Source: an uncultured Sphingobacteriaceae bacterium
GTDB taxonomy: Bacteria > Bacteroidota > Bacteroidia > Sphingobacteriales > Sphingobacteriaceae
Assembly (NCBI GenBank): GCA_946480915.1
Contig: CAMLLO010000025.1
Location: 1-64,000, forward strand
Length of the DNA stretch: 64,000 nt
Direction: 5' to 3'
Both the position numbers and the translations under genes were made by a program. Below the pieces are notes generated by a model that saw only the letters and a list, made by a program, of their open reading frames with translations, was not told the DNA's origin and did no database searches. Position 1 is the first letter of the stretch, and every line of letters starts with the position of its first letter. Shown in pieces: positions 26,206 to 34,970 of the stretch.

Positions 26206-26637
26206 ATGAAGAAACTTAATATTCTTATCATTTTGGTATTAGTAACTAGTTGTCTAATTATGATTGGAATAGGTCATGGAGTTGGGCCATTATTCCTGAT
26301 TGAACTTATCTCCATTCCGGCCATATTTGCTTATGAAAATGGGACTAATAGTTACTCTGAGTCTCTGGAAACTTTTTCGTTTATATCTTCCTTTATCGCT
26401 CACATTCTGTTAATATTAGCTAGCAGAAACAAAAAAGTAAAGTGGAAAATAATTTTAAGTTCCATTGGACAATTGTTACTTCTCGTCAGCATCTTCATAT
26501 TAACCAGAAACTATTCATTCAGCAACTCGCACGAGTTTACTTTGTATTCAAGTACACCAGCATTGGTAAGTATGGTTCTATTGAGCGGCTATATCGTGTG
26601 GAACCGAAAACGCCTATTAGATAAAGGAAGCTCTTAA
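26206..26637 (+). CDS. Small membrane protein of unknown function
   Basis: Protein of 143 aa from ATG 26,206, 4 bp after the preceding stop; the ATG at 26,191 inside the previous gene is less likely. Four hydrophobic segments are visible (about 4-25, 55-72, 80-100, 110-132). No motif is recognised. It ends the operon that begins with the DUF805-FAD oxidase. The convergent gap 26,638-26,774 to the prfH gene shows no clear hairpin. Confidence 0.55.
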   Translation: MKKLNILIILVLVTSCLIMIGIGHGVGPLFLIELISIPAIFAYENGTNSYSESLETFSFISSFIAHILLILASRNKKVKWKIILSSIGQLLLLVSIFILTRNYSFSNSHEFTLYSSTPALVSMVLLSGYIVWNRKRLLDKGSS

Positions 26638-26774
26638 TATCAAACCCGACAATAACTGAGTAGGCATTTTAGCTCTATAACCCCTGAATTGCTAGGATAA
26701 ACCGCAGTTATATGGGTGAGTAGCTAGCTTCAGTGTTATATTGACGGATTCTTTTCCATCAAAAGTATATCTCT

Positions 26775-27389
26775 TCACAGTCTCCCTTTCAATACCTTTA
26801 CTGCATCACCCCTGCCAAGTGAAAGATGACTTAACCATTGTTTCTGTTGATCGTTCGCCAGCCCTTCGGCCTGCCAGCTCATTACCCTAGCTTCGAGCCT
26901 CTCCAAACACAGCTTTTTATTCTCCAGTTGAGAACGACTATCCATAGTAAACACCTGAATGCCTGAAGGAAGATGTATGCCTCTAACCGCAGTTTCAACC
27001 TTATTTACATTTTGTCCGCCGGGCCCGGAAGCACGGCAAGTTTCTATTTTTACAGCTTTCGGATCCCATTTTGGAAACTCCTTTACATCAAAGATTGAGA
27101 CGCCCGCAAACCAGTTTTTACGTTTGTGATTTGGACGGTAAGGGCTTTGAGCAATCCATTGAATAGTGCCTTTCCATTCCTGGATAAATTCCTCGAGTTT
27201 ATCGCCTTGAGCACTAAGAGTCACCGAAAGCAATGTTTCGTCTTTGTCTGCTTTTTTACTTTCAATCTCTAAAATGCTGATCCCTTGTTTTGTAGCTTGT
27301 TTAAGCATTATTTCACGGATACGGAAAACCACCCGGCAGCATTCTGCCGGGCCTTTTCCTGAAGTGATTTGTATAATAACCTTGTTCAT
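26775..27389 (-). CDS. prfH: Peptide chain release factor H (PrfH)
   Basis: Release-factor homologue of 204 aa, the PrfH length, lacking the stop-codon-reading domains of RF1/RF2. The catalytic GGQ motif is present in [16 protein letters not shown] (about 122-137), followed by the basic tail region. Known role of the family: it releases peptidyl-tRNA from ribosomes whose 16S rRNA has been cut at the decoding centre, preparing them for repair by a partner RtcB ligase. The rtcB gene lies 2 bp upstream on the same strand, so this is the full PrfH-RtcB pair. Confidence 0.93.
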   Translation of the reverse strand: MNKVIIQITSGKGPAECCRVVFRIREIMLKQATKQGISILEIESKKADKDETLLSVTLSAQGDKLEEFIQEWKGTIQWIAQSPYRPNHKRKNWFAGVSIFDVKEFPKWDPKAVKIETCRASGPGGQNVNKVETAVRGIHLPSGIQVFTMDSRSQLENKKLCLERLEARVMSWQAEGLANDQQKQWLSHLSLGRGDAVKVLKGRL

Positions 27390-27391
27390 GA

Positions 27392-28789
27392 CTAATCTTT
27401 ATTCATTCTTACAATACGAGGTATAAATTTCCCCTGTACATCTACCAGCTCACTTTGCGCCTTAATTACTTTCTCGATGTCTTTGTAGGCTAAAGGGTTT
27501 TCCTCTATGCTACCACCGATAAGAGTTACGCCAGCATTTAGCAGCAGCTTCTTCATGGCCGAAACGGTCATACTATCTTTGGCTTTTTGACGGCTCATAG
27601 CCCGGCCTGCTCCATGCGAGGCAGAGTTCAGAGCTGTGTTAATGCCTTTACCTGTTACCAGGTAAGCTGGTGTAGTCATACTGCCTGGGATAATTCCCAA
27701 TTCTCCCTTGCTTGCCGGTGTTGCGCCCTTGCGGTGAACAATCACCTCCTTTCCATCGAGTATCTCCTTCCATGCAAAATTGTGATGGTTCTCGATTACC
27801 GCGAGGGATTTTAATCCCAGGGCCTTCAGCAGATTCGTATGGATACGTTCGTGACAGGCTTTTGCATAATCACCAGCCAGAGTCATAGCTAACCAATATT
27901 CCTGTCCGGCTTCGCTATCCAGATCGAGCCATGCCAGTTGTTGTGCCTGCCGAGGCAGCTTGCAGGTGTTCATGGCTATTTGGGTGTAGTGCTTTGCTAT
28001 TGCTGCTCCCAAACCCCGGCTTCCAGAATGTGAAAGCAGAGCCGTATACTTTTTAGCTGGCAAACCCAATGCATTATTTTCGACCAGCTCGATTTCGCCA
28101 AACTCTACAAAATGGTTCCCATTTCCAGAGCTGCCGAGTTGCCTTGCTGCTTTCCCGCGTAGCGGCTTTAGAAAAGCCAATTGCTGAAATAAGGAGCTAT
28201 CAAGCACACCATGTTCCTGTCGGATATCAAGTCCGCCTTCCATACCGAAATGGGTGAAGCTTTTGAGGGCCTGCTTAATCTGGTATTCTGAGCGTTTGAC
28301 GAAGGCGTCAGTTTCATCAACGATCGACAAAGCCATACGGCAGCCAATATCCATACCAACGGCATAGGGGATTACTGAATTCATTGTAGCCAGGACTCCG
28401 CCGATAGGCAAACCGAAACCCATATGTGCATCGGGCATTAATGCGCCCTGTACGCTAACCGTCAACCTGGTTGCAATGTCCATCTGTTTGATGGCGCTTG
28501 CTTCAATGTCTTTAGCACCGTAAACTTTGCAAGGCACCGAATCTTTCAGCAGATCGTAAGATTTGAACACTGGTGCTGCTACTTTACCGATGATCTTCTC
28601 AGCAATTTTGCCTGCGTGTATATCATCGAGGTAATTCTCCGGCTTGTTTCTGATAGCCATTAATAAATCCAGCACATCCTCATTGCTATAATGTTTAAAG
28701 TGCTTTGAAACTATATTAATTACAAGGCTTCGTAACTGATTGTTAGCGTAGCCTATTTTATTTAGTTGTTTTGTTTTTAAATTTCCCAT
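27392..28789 (-). CDS. rtcB: RtcB-type RNA ligase (PrfH-associated)
   Basis: RNA ligase of 465 aa from the preferred start at 28,789. It joins 2',3'-cyclic phosphate or 3'-phosphate ends to 5'-OH ends using GTP and manganese. Metal- and GTP-site motifs are visible: [27 protein letters not shown] with the metal-binding Cys, [33 protein letters not shown] and the guanylylated His in [12 protein letters not shown]. It is shorter than tRNA-repair RtcB1 and, next to prfH, is the rRNA-repair type. The gene lies 13 bp after an unknown basic protein gene that starts the operon. Confidence 0.93.
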   Translation of the reverse strand: MGNLKTKQLNKIGYANNQLRSLVINIVSKHFKHYSNEDVLDLLMAIRNKPENYLDDIHAGKIAEKIIGKVAAPVFKSYDLLKDSVPCKVYGAKDIEASAIKQMDIATRLTVSVQGALMPDAHMGFGLPIGGVLATMNSVIPYAVGMDIGCRMALSIVDETDAFVKRSEYQIKQALKSFTHFGMEGGLDIRQEHGVLDSSLFQQLAFLKPLRGKAARQLGSSGNGNHFVEFGEIELVENNALGLPAKKYTALLSHSGSRGLGAAIAKHYTQIAMNTCKLPRQAQQLAWLDLDSEAGQEYWLAMTLAGDYAKACHERIHTNLLKALGLKSLAVIENHHNFAWKEILDGKEVIVHRKGATPASKGELGIIPGSMTTPAYLVTGKGINTALNSASHGAGRAMSRQKAKDSMTVSAMKKLLLNAGVTLIGGSIEENPLAYKDIEKVIKAQSELVDVQGKFIPRIVRMNKD

Positions 28790-28802
28790 TTGGGTTTGTT
28801 TT

Positions 28803-29522
28803 TTAATCCAGGTAAGCTTCTTTATTGGCATACCTGGGCATGTTCTTTAATTCGTTATAATATTTCGGCTTTTCGAAATCATGCCACCGGTGATCGCTTC
28901 TTCCGTTCGTTAGACGGTGGATCCGATACCACAGATTGTTTCTCTTTATATAGTTATCAAGCTCTGCTATCTCCTGCTCCAGAACTTCATCGTGCAGTTG
29001 TACTTCATAAATTATATGAGGCATTACTTTGAGAACGAAGCGCCAGGGCTCTGCATAAACGTAGCGTACATCGAGGTAGCGAGAGTTTATGGACATGCTC
29101 TCTGTTCTGATAAAACATGCCTGCTCCTTGTCTGAAAGCTTGTACCGGTTTTTGTACCAGTCATAGTCTGAGATTTCTGTGAGCGTCTGACCGATGTTCT
29201 TCTGGCCATACCGCCTTTTTCGCCGTTTCTTTATTTTAAAAGACTTGTCGTGATGATATTTTACCGTATTGATCTTATCGAGCAGTGCCTGATAGAACTC
29301 AGCATTTGGGAGGTTCTGTATATCCTCGCGCAGAACGAACAGCCGCTTCCAGCCTTTCTGATAAGGAAGCTTTAGCGGAATCATGGGTAAGTTTCTTTGT
29401 TGCTTCCATAGCTCGCTCTGCTTCCTGCTGAGTTTGATCAATTGTTTGTCAAAGTCTTTTTTGACAAGCCGTTTCTTTTGTCTGGCCGTTCGTAAGCGAT
29501 ACGGCCATTCCAGTGGGTCCAT
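28803..29522 (-). CDS. Unknown basic protein leading the rtcB-prfH operon
   Basis: Protein of 239 aa with no recognised domain. It is highly charged, with basic clusters RLRTARQKKRLVKKDFDK (about 9-26) and FKIKKRRKRRYGQKNIGQ (about 95-112), many aromatics (YDWYKNRYKL, YVYAEPWRFVL) and no signal peptide or membrane segment. Basic, aromatic-rich composition fits binding to RNA or the ribosome. It precedes rtcB by 13 bp on the same strand, so it is probably co-transcribed with the ribosome-repair pair. It could be a repair accessory factor or a damage sensor; this is inference. Confidence 0.65.
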   Translation of the reverse strand: MDPLEWPYRLRTARQKKRLVKKDFDKQLIKLSRKQSELWKQQRNLPMIPLKLPYQKGWKRLFVLREDIQNLPNAEFYQALLDKINTVKYHHDKSFKIKKRRKRRYGQKNIGQTLTEISDYDWYKNRYKLSDKEQACFIRTESMSINSRYLDVRYVYAEPWRFVLKVMPHIIYEVQLHDEVLEQEIAELDNYIKRNNLWYRIHRLTNGRSDHRWHDFEKPKYYNELKNMPRYANKEAYLD

Positions 29523-29827
29523 TGGATCCGGTATTAAGGAATTTCAAATTTTTGTGATTTTAAAATTTCGTCTCTGAATAGAGATATACCCTTTGCGGAT
29601 GCTCAAAAAACCTAAGGATAGAGGCAGGAATAAATACTAACGGCTGCGATGAGCCACACTGTTATTCTTCAAGAAGATTCAATAGTATTTTGCCTGCCGT
29701 TTAGGCAATAAGCGAAAGGGGCGATATGGAAGTATAATTCTTCATGATTCCTTTAATATTAAGTTTAACAATTAAGGAATTAAGTGCAAAGATATAACTT
29801 TTTCCAATTCTACTACAAATATTTCAG

Positions 29828-29858
29828 ATGAGCCGAATAAATCCCTTATTCGGCTCAT
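29828..29858. promoter_or_regulatory. Operator palindrome 1 upstream of fic
   Basis: Perfect 13-bp inverted repeat ATGAGCCGAATAA-atccc-TTATTCGGCTCAT. It lies where the -33 promoter region of the Fic gene should be. The half-site GAGCCGAATA recurs in the second palindrome, so a dimeric regulator, possibly the Fic protein itself, should bind both. Confidence 0.7.
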
Positions 29859-29867
29859 TTTTATTAG

Positions 29868-29875
29868 TATATTTG
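29868..29875 (+). promoter_or_regulatory. -7 promoter element TATATTTG of fic
   Basis: TATATTTG matches the Bacteroidota -7 consensus TAnnTTTG exactly. It sits between the two operator palindromes, 26 bp before the Fic start codon. No clean -33 TTTG is visible at the usual distance, so the promoter may be weak or regulated. Confidence 0.55.
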
Positions 29876-29902
29876 AGCCGAATAAATTAGCTATTCGGCT
29901 CA
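29874..29902. promoter_or_regulatory. Operator palindrome 2, overlapping the fic start codon
   Basis: Perfect 11-bp inverted repeat TGAGCCGAATA-aattagc-TATTCGGCTCA. It overlaps the end of the -7 element and the A of the Fic ATG, so occupancy would block transcription initiation. It shares the half-site with palindrome 1, 15 bp away. Confidence 0.7.
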
Positions 29903-31008
29903 TGACGTACAACTGGCAACAAGAAGAGTGGCCTGATTTCACTTTTAGTATTGGTGAGATAGAGGAAAAACTTTATCTGTTCACCGAAAAGACAGGATTG
30001 ATTAGCGGCATTCTCAAGGCATTACCGTCCGATACACAAATGGAGGCGATTATTGATATCATGGTTGCCGAGGCCATAAAAACCTCTGAAATAGAGGGCG
30101 AATATCTAAGCCGGAAAGATGTGATGTCTTCTATCCGAAACGGACTCGGCCTGGTTGAAAAGCATCAAACGTCAGACAAGAAAGCAAAAGGCATTGGAGA
30201 TTTAATGGTTGATGTTCGTAACACATATAAAAAGAAATTAACCAAAGAGCAGCTTTTCTCATGGCATACTATGTTGCTTGGTACGGAGACCAAAATGAAC
30301 GTTGGCGCATGGCGTGACCATCCGGAGCCTATGCAGGTAGTTTCAGGAGCATTAGGAAAGGAGAAAGTGCATTATGAAGCCCCACCATCCGAAAGAGTTC
30401 CGGAAGAAATGGATCGCTTTATAATTTGGTTTAACGAAAGCGGACCCGGAGGTAAGAATGAAATTAAGAAGGCTCCGATCAGATCGGCTATAGCTCATCT
30501 ATATTTTGAATCAATACATCCCTTCGAAGATGGGAACGGCAGAATTGGCCGGGCTATCGCAGAGAAGGCATTGTCTCAAGGCATTGGCCGCCCAGTACTC
30601 CTCAGTTTATCCAAAACAATTGAGGCGAAAAAAAGCAACTATTACAACGCATTAGAAAAGGCGCAACGGTCTATTGAAATCACTAAGTGGCTTAAATATT
30701 TTGTGGATGTTATTTTAGATGCACAACAAGAAACAGAAGACGAGATTGATTTTGTGCTGAAAAAAACAATGTTCTTCGACAGGTTCAGAGATAGGTTATC
30801 AGAAAGGCAGCTAAAAGTTATTCGTAGAATGTTGGAAGAAGGTCCTAAGGGTTTTGTTGGAGGCATTAATGCAAGTAAATACGGAACCTTAACCAAGATA
30901 TCGAAAGCCACTGCAACAAGAGATCTTCAAGACTTGCTGGCGATGGAAGCGATAGTCCCACTAGGTGAAAGTGGTGGACGAAGCACGAGATATCAACTGA
31001 ATTTATAA
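29902..31008 (+). CDS. Fic family protein (predicted AMP-transferase) with C-terminal HTH
   Basis: Fic protein of 368 aa. The active-site motif HPFEDGNGRIGR is at 206-217. An N-terminal inhibitory helix matches the (S/T)xxxE(G/N) motif as T61-S-E-I-E-G66, so activity is probably self-restrained. The N-terminal DUF4172-like region covers about 1-85. The C-terminus (about 285-365, LTKISKATATRDLQDLLAME) is a winged HTH. The HTH plus two identical-half-site palindromes around its own promoter suggests autorepression. It is the last gene before attR. Confidence 0.92.
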   Translation: MTYNWQQEEWPDFTFSIGEIEEKLYLFTEKTGLISGILKALPSDTQMEAIIDIMVAEAIKTSEIEGEYLSRKDVMSSIRNGLGLVEKHQTSDKKAKGIGDLMVDVRNTYKKKLTKEQLFSWHTMLLGTETKMNVGAWRDHPEPMQVVSGALGKEKVHYEAPPSERVPEEMDRFIIWFNESGPGGKNEIKKAPIRSAIAHLYFESIHPFEDGNGRIGRAIAEKALSQGIGRPVLLSLSKTIEAKKSNYYNALEKAQRSIEITKWLKYFVDVILDAQQETEDEIDFVLKKTMFFDRFRDRLSERQLKVIRRMLEEGPKGFVGGINASKYGTLTKISKATATRDLQDLLAMEAIVPLGESGGRSTRYQLNL

Positions 31009-31187
31009 TCATTTTATTGGGGAATAATGAGTTTCAATCCCTTATATTTGTGTAAGGGATCCCTGGGTTGGATCCCGACTAGCGTTCTTTTTGGTCAAGA
31101 TTTCTTCGGTGTCTAGTTTACGGGAGCAAGTCAAAATTGACTTAGTAAATATCTGATTATTAGTATATTAAGATATAAAAAGTGGTT

Positions 31188-31200
31188 CCAGCGGGATCAC
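31188..31200 (+). repeat. attR: displaced 3' end of tRNA-Lys
   Basis: The 13 bases CCAGCGGGATCAC equal positions 43-55 exactly, and the flanks then diverge. They are followed by a strong terminator, as expected if this is the original chromosomal end of the tRNA-Lys gene displaced by integration. Only 13 bp are shared, so the assignment rests on the context of tRNA, integrase and terminator. Confidence 0.75.
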
Positions 31201-31242
31201 AAAAGAAGGAAAAAGAACCTTCAAATGTATTCGTTAAAGCAC

Positions 31243-31272
31243 AAGCCTCTTTGAAAAAAGAGGCTTTTTTCG
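31243..31272 (+). terminator. Terminator beyond attR, probably the original tRNA-Lys terminator
   Basis: Perfect 10-bp stem AAGCCTCTTT / AAAGAGGCTT (31,243-31,252 and 31,257-31,266) with loop GAAA and a run of T. It lies 43 bp after the attR repeat and has no other gene to serve on the plus strand. Confidence 0.75.
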
Positions 31273-31433
31273 TTTAAAAGCACTTTTCTCAAAAATTTCA
31301 ATACAAGCAAGTTCAAGTAAGTTCAACCAAATCGGTTACCTAGGATCAGGTACAAAAGTTGTGGAGGATAAAGAAAAAGATCCGATCTTAGTGCTTTAAA
31401 AAATTTTTGATGCACGATTCATTTCAAGCCCTT

Positions 31434-31688
31434 CTAAGCCTTGTTATCCCTGAAGGAGTTTCTGAATGCTTGCTTGATGCCCGAGCTGTTTTGGTTGATA
31501 GCTACAATCATTAACTTTCCTCCGCTTTTATATACAGTTACATACACGCCGGGAGTCGGGTTGGCCGTGCAGGAAACTTTGGCATATATTTGCATCTGGT
31601 GAACTATATAATATTCAGTCAACCAGACTTCTTTGCCCGGGTTATAAGCTACAGGAGTAGTACCATAGATATATATGTCCGCATACAT
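31434..31688 (-). pseudogene. GH30 glucuronoxylanase remnant
   Basis: An 84-codon frame carries two pieces of a GH30 (subfamily 8 type) xylanase. The first is ADIYIYG... with GKEVWLTEYY, resembling the segment with the catalytic Glu (GKEVWMTEH). The second, PTPGVYVTVYKSGGKLMIVA followed by INQNSSGIKQAF, resembles the beta-sandwich that normally lies some 60 or more residues later. The rest of the enzyme is missing, so the gene is truncated and internally deleted. It fits the adjacent xylan locus and marks its eroded edge 230 bp from attR. Confidence 0.65.
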
Positions 31689-31902
31689 AGCTGGTAATTG
31701 GTCAAAACGACGGTGTAAAGAGATATTAATTTTAATATTATGCCCAATTCTAAGGTGATAATTGACCTCAAGTTTGGGCAGGATATCTTTTCACCAAACC
31801 CTCCTAAGTCAAAACTCCAAAATAGCCTAATGGCCCTGACCTGGTCAATGCCATTAAGTTTTAATAATTATAACGAACTAGACCCTCTTGAAATTTAAAT
31901 TT

Positions 31903-34779
31903 TTACTTACCTATTGCATATTTACTTTCCTCAGGGCCTAAATAGCTCGGCTTTAGTCCTCCGGCATCAATTACAAACTTTTGGAACACAATTCCTGGAT
32001 CAACCATCCAGATTTTGAGCGTGTGTTTACCCGGTTTAACATTATGCTTTGTTTTTCGGCTTTTGATGTGGTCAGCAACCGATTTTACCCACCAGTCGGC
32101 ATGTTTATAGTCCGGCTTAATTTCCCCTTCATTCATGTTTACCAATTGAAGCTCCTCATCATCAATCGAAAGCGCAAATTGCAACCCACCCTGCTTTTTA
32201 AAATCCTGGGTTGGAGAAAGGAAGGTTTCTATAGTCAGATCGCCTCCATTGAAAACGGTGAATTCGTATTCCAGCCGGGGGGAATTGGCGCCCGGAGCTT
32301 GCCTGTCAGCAGTTAAGGGTTCAACAATAATTGATGAGTTCGTGCGGCCAAGGTTAGGAACTACTGTCCAGCGAATGTTTTTGGTGTCAAATTTCCTCGT
32401 AAAACTTGCAGCTTCTATTGATATGACTCCATTGTTTTCTACGAAACCAGAAGCTCTAAGCAGTTCGTTACGAATGGGTACCTTGACAACATATTCTTTA
32501 CCGGCCCCCGAAATGAGTATTTCGCCTGTTGCTCTACCGGCGGGGGCTTTCGCCCAATCTATGCTTAAATAAATCTTTTCATTAAATTGTGTTGTACCCT
32601 GTTCCTTTGAAAGCTTTATCCAGTTGTTCTTCGCTTTAACCGTGTAATCTAGCTTTTCCTGTCCTCTGTTAATGATATCAACATAATAATTCGGATTGTT
32701 TATTCGACTAAATTCCGGCAGTGCCTCGCTAAACGCCCAGTCGGCTTCTACATCAAGCCATCCCCAAACAGGCTTGCGTCCATATTCGAGTAAATAGCCG
32801 AGTTCGGCAGGCTTCTGCACCTGTACGTAGGACACTGCAGGCATCATGTTCAATGGCGGATGTTGCCAATAAGTATATCCAATATGTGTTTGCGACATCA
32901 TATGGTTCCATTTTCCAGCTTTAAGCTGGTGATATGCTTTGGTAAGTTCTGCATCTTTTTCAAAAAGCTGCTTCACTCTGTCGGCATAATAATTTGCAGA
33001 TGCCGCGCCCCGTTCTCCATAGTATTTATTCTTGCCTGCAGCAACATACATCTCGTTAAGGTTTGCACACATTTCAATCGGCGACAGAACCAATTGAAAA
33101 AACGCAGCCCTGTGGTTCTCGGGCAGTTGATCATAGATGTTTCGGCTTTTTACTGCCAATGTGTTGTATTCTTCAACAATTCTGTCTGCTTCCCTGTAAT
33201 TTTCAATGCTGTATGTAGCCGCAGTTAACATTTCTGGTGTACGACGGGCATTGTATTTGGTATAAAGCGAGAGCAATTCTGCTATTTCTTTTGGGTAATA
33301 GTCACCAAATTGCTGCTTTGCCCAATTCACATAGTATTTTGGGAGATCTTGCGCCTTTATGGAGCTGGGGTCCCAGGCATAATCCATGAAAAAACTGATA
33401 GGAAGTTCCATCGGCTTTATGTCGCCAACATTTGCTATCCAAAGATTTTTGACCCCATTCTCATAAGTTATCTTCATTTGTTCCCAGACCCGCTCAATCT
33501 GAGTTACATTTTGCCATCTATAAGAAACCGGCGCCCCTACATAATCGAGATGATAGTACATGCCATATCCACCTTTGCGATTAAGATCCTGCTTTTTGGG
33601 AAGATAGCGTATGTTCCCCCAGTTGTCGTCACTAAAAAGAATGGTAATATCCTCATCAACCCGCATCCCCTTATCATAATAGTCCTGGACCTCCTTGTAT
33701 ATCGCCCAAACTTGAGCAGTTTCCTCAGCCGGTTTCCCGGTTACATCGGCAATAATTCCACGCTGATCGTTAATGACTGTTTTTAATAGATCAACAGCGG
33801 TTTCTTCAGACATTCCTTCATCTCCATCACCGCGCATCCCAACAGTTACCACGCTCTCATATTTGCCCATTCGCTTTACACCACCACGCCAGAATTCCTG
33901 CAACTTTTCTTTATTAGTCTTGTAGTCCCATACCCCACCTTTAAATAATTCCCACTCATTATGTGCACGCATCATGGGTTCATGATGGCTTGTTGAAACC
34001 ACAATACCAAATTCGTCTGCAAACTTAGGATTCAATGGGTCATCGACATTAAACATAGTAGGAAGCCACATAGATGGCCATAAAAAGTTGGCTTTGTTTC
34101 GTAAAAGTAGTTCGAATATTTTTTCATAACACTTGTGGTTAATGCCTCCGAACTTTTCTTTCGCCCAATTCCTGAAAGCAGGGGACTCATCATTGATAAA
34201 TATTCCACGGTATTTTACAGCCGGGCCATTAGAAATATATTTGCCACTCTCAAGATATATTTCGTCGCTTTTTTTAACTACTGCATCTGCCCACCAATAC
34301 CAGGGAGATACGCCCATTTTTTCAGAGAGCGTAAATACGCCATACGCAGCTCCTCGCCGGTCACTTCCAACGATAACCAATGCTTTCTTTACCCCTGGAA
34401 AAGGCTTATCAACTGTTTGAACTATAAATCGCTCCCATTTACCTTTGATGGCATCAATGTTTATTTTTTTTTCTGTTACTAATCTATCTATCAAGCGATT
34501 GTTTCCAACTGTTGCAACAATGATTGGATAGTTGCCTTGTAAACTAGATTTGTTAGAAACCGCCGGACGTTTCCCCGAAACGGCTTCAATGTCGCCCGCC
34601 AGAAATGCTGCTGCCTTTTTTACTAAAACATTTTCTAAACTGTCGTATAAAATAACAGCAATATCGGTCTTGCTTACTATTGGGAATGACCTTTTTTCAT
34701 TGTCAATCCTGTTGCTTACAGTTATTTGAGAAAAGGATAAAAAAGGAATGAATGTCAGCAGTACTAAAATGATCCTCAT
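31903..34779 (-). CDS. GH115 xylan alpha-1,2-glucuronidase
   Basis: Secreted or periplasmic enzyme of 958 aa, a usual length for GH115. It removes (4-O-methyl)-glucuronic acid from xylan or its large oligosaccharides. Signal peptide at about 1-17 (ending SFSQ). N-terminal domain to about 170 (GSDRRGAAYGVFTLSEKMGV). The catalytic barrel has GIFINDESPAFRNWAKEKFG, ANFLWPSMWLPTMFN, STSHHEPMMRAHNEW and VGMRGDGDEGMS. The C-terminal GH115_C-type domain covers about 780-955. It is the distal gene on the minus strand and matches the glucuronoxylan specificity of the locus. Confidence 0.93.
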   Translation of the reverse strand: MRIILVLLTFIPFLSFSQITVSNRIDNEKRSFPIVSKTDIAVILYDSLENVLVKKAAAFLAGDIEAVSGKRPAVSNKSSLQGNYPIIVATVGNNRLIDRLVTEKKINIDAIKGKWERFIVQTVDKPFPGVKKALVIVGSDRRGAAYGVFTLSEKMGVSPWYWWADAVVKKSDEIYLESGKYISNGPAVKYRGIFINDESPAFRNWAKEKFGGINHKCYEKIFELLLRNKANFLWPSMWLPTMFNVDDPLNPKFADEFGIVVSTSHHEPMMRAHNEWELFKGGVWDYKTNKEKLQEFWRGGVKRMGKYESVVTVGMRGDGDEGMSEETAVDLLKTVINDQRGIIADVTGKPAEETAQVWAIYKEVQDYYDKGMRVDEDITILFSDDNWGNIRYLPKKQDLNRKGGYGMYYHLDYVGAPVSYRWQNVTQIERVWEQMKITYENGVKNLWIANVGDIKPMELPISFFMDYAWDPSSIKAQDLPKYYVNWAKQQFGDYYPKEIAELLSLYTKYNARRTPEMLTAATYSIENYREADRIVEEYNTLAVKSRNIYDQLPENHRAAFFQLVLSPIEMCANLNEMYVAAGKNKYYGERGAASANYYADRVKQLFEKDAELTKAYHQLKAGKWNHMMSQTHIGYTYWQHPPLNMMPAVSYVQVQKPAELGYLLEYGRKPVWGWLDVEADWAFSEALPEFSRINNPNYYVDIINRGQEKLDYTVKAKNNWIKLSKEQGTTQFNEKIYLSIDWAKAPAGRATGEILISGAGKEYVVKVPIRNELLRASGFVENNGVISIEAASFTRKFDTKNIRWTVVPNLGRTNSSIIVEPLTADRQAPGANSPRLEYEFTVFNGGDLTIETFLSPTQDFKKQGGLQFALSIDDEELQLVNMNEGEIKPDYKHADWWVKSVADHIKSRKTKHNVKPGKHTLKIWMVDPGIVFQKFVIDAGGLKPSYLGPEESKYAIGK

Positions 34780-34970
34780 ATATTTATTAGTTTACAGAAA
34801 GTAAAGGTCTTCTTTCTTCAATTGCTGATATGAAACATTTGACTTTAAAAATGGAAGGAATGTCCAATATTAGATTACAACAAGAATGTGACATTACCCA
34901 GCAACATGGGTAAAAATACTCCGTTCAACTACTTGCTATTGCCATACAAAAAACAGGCGATCAGGAAATT

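Larger units (their letters stand above)
55..31200. mobile_element. Integrative mobilisable island in tRNA-Lys (about 31 kb)
   Basis: The element is bounded by the 13-bp repeat at 43-55 and 31,188-31,200. It has an integrase next to attL (294-1547) and a relaxase/MobC/oriT-like module at 17,277-19,930. No type IV secretion genes are visible, so it would need a helper conjugation system; this is inference. Cargo includes lipid-enzyme genes, a SusCD cassette, an SPFH/NAD-kinase-like pair, prfH-rtcB and a Fic protein. Remnants of hsdR and radC suggest layered insertions. The exact ends and whether it still moves are not shown by sequence alone. Confidence 0.75.
31009..31433. other. Right end of the island and junction region
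   Basis: No gene is seen in this 425-bp gap. It holds an 8-bp inverted repeat ATCCCTTA/TAAGGGAT (31,037-31,060), an overlapping GGGATCC/GGATCCC repeat (31,056-31,076), the attR repeat (31,188-31,200) and a terminator (31,243-31,272). The repeat at 31,056-31,081 resembles a tRNA T arm (CTGGGTT followed by ATCCC). Confidence 0.6.

Noticed and set aside
33310..33786. 158-aa plus-strand frame inside GH115
   Set aside because: Antisense shadow of a well-supported enzyme gene.
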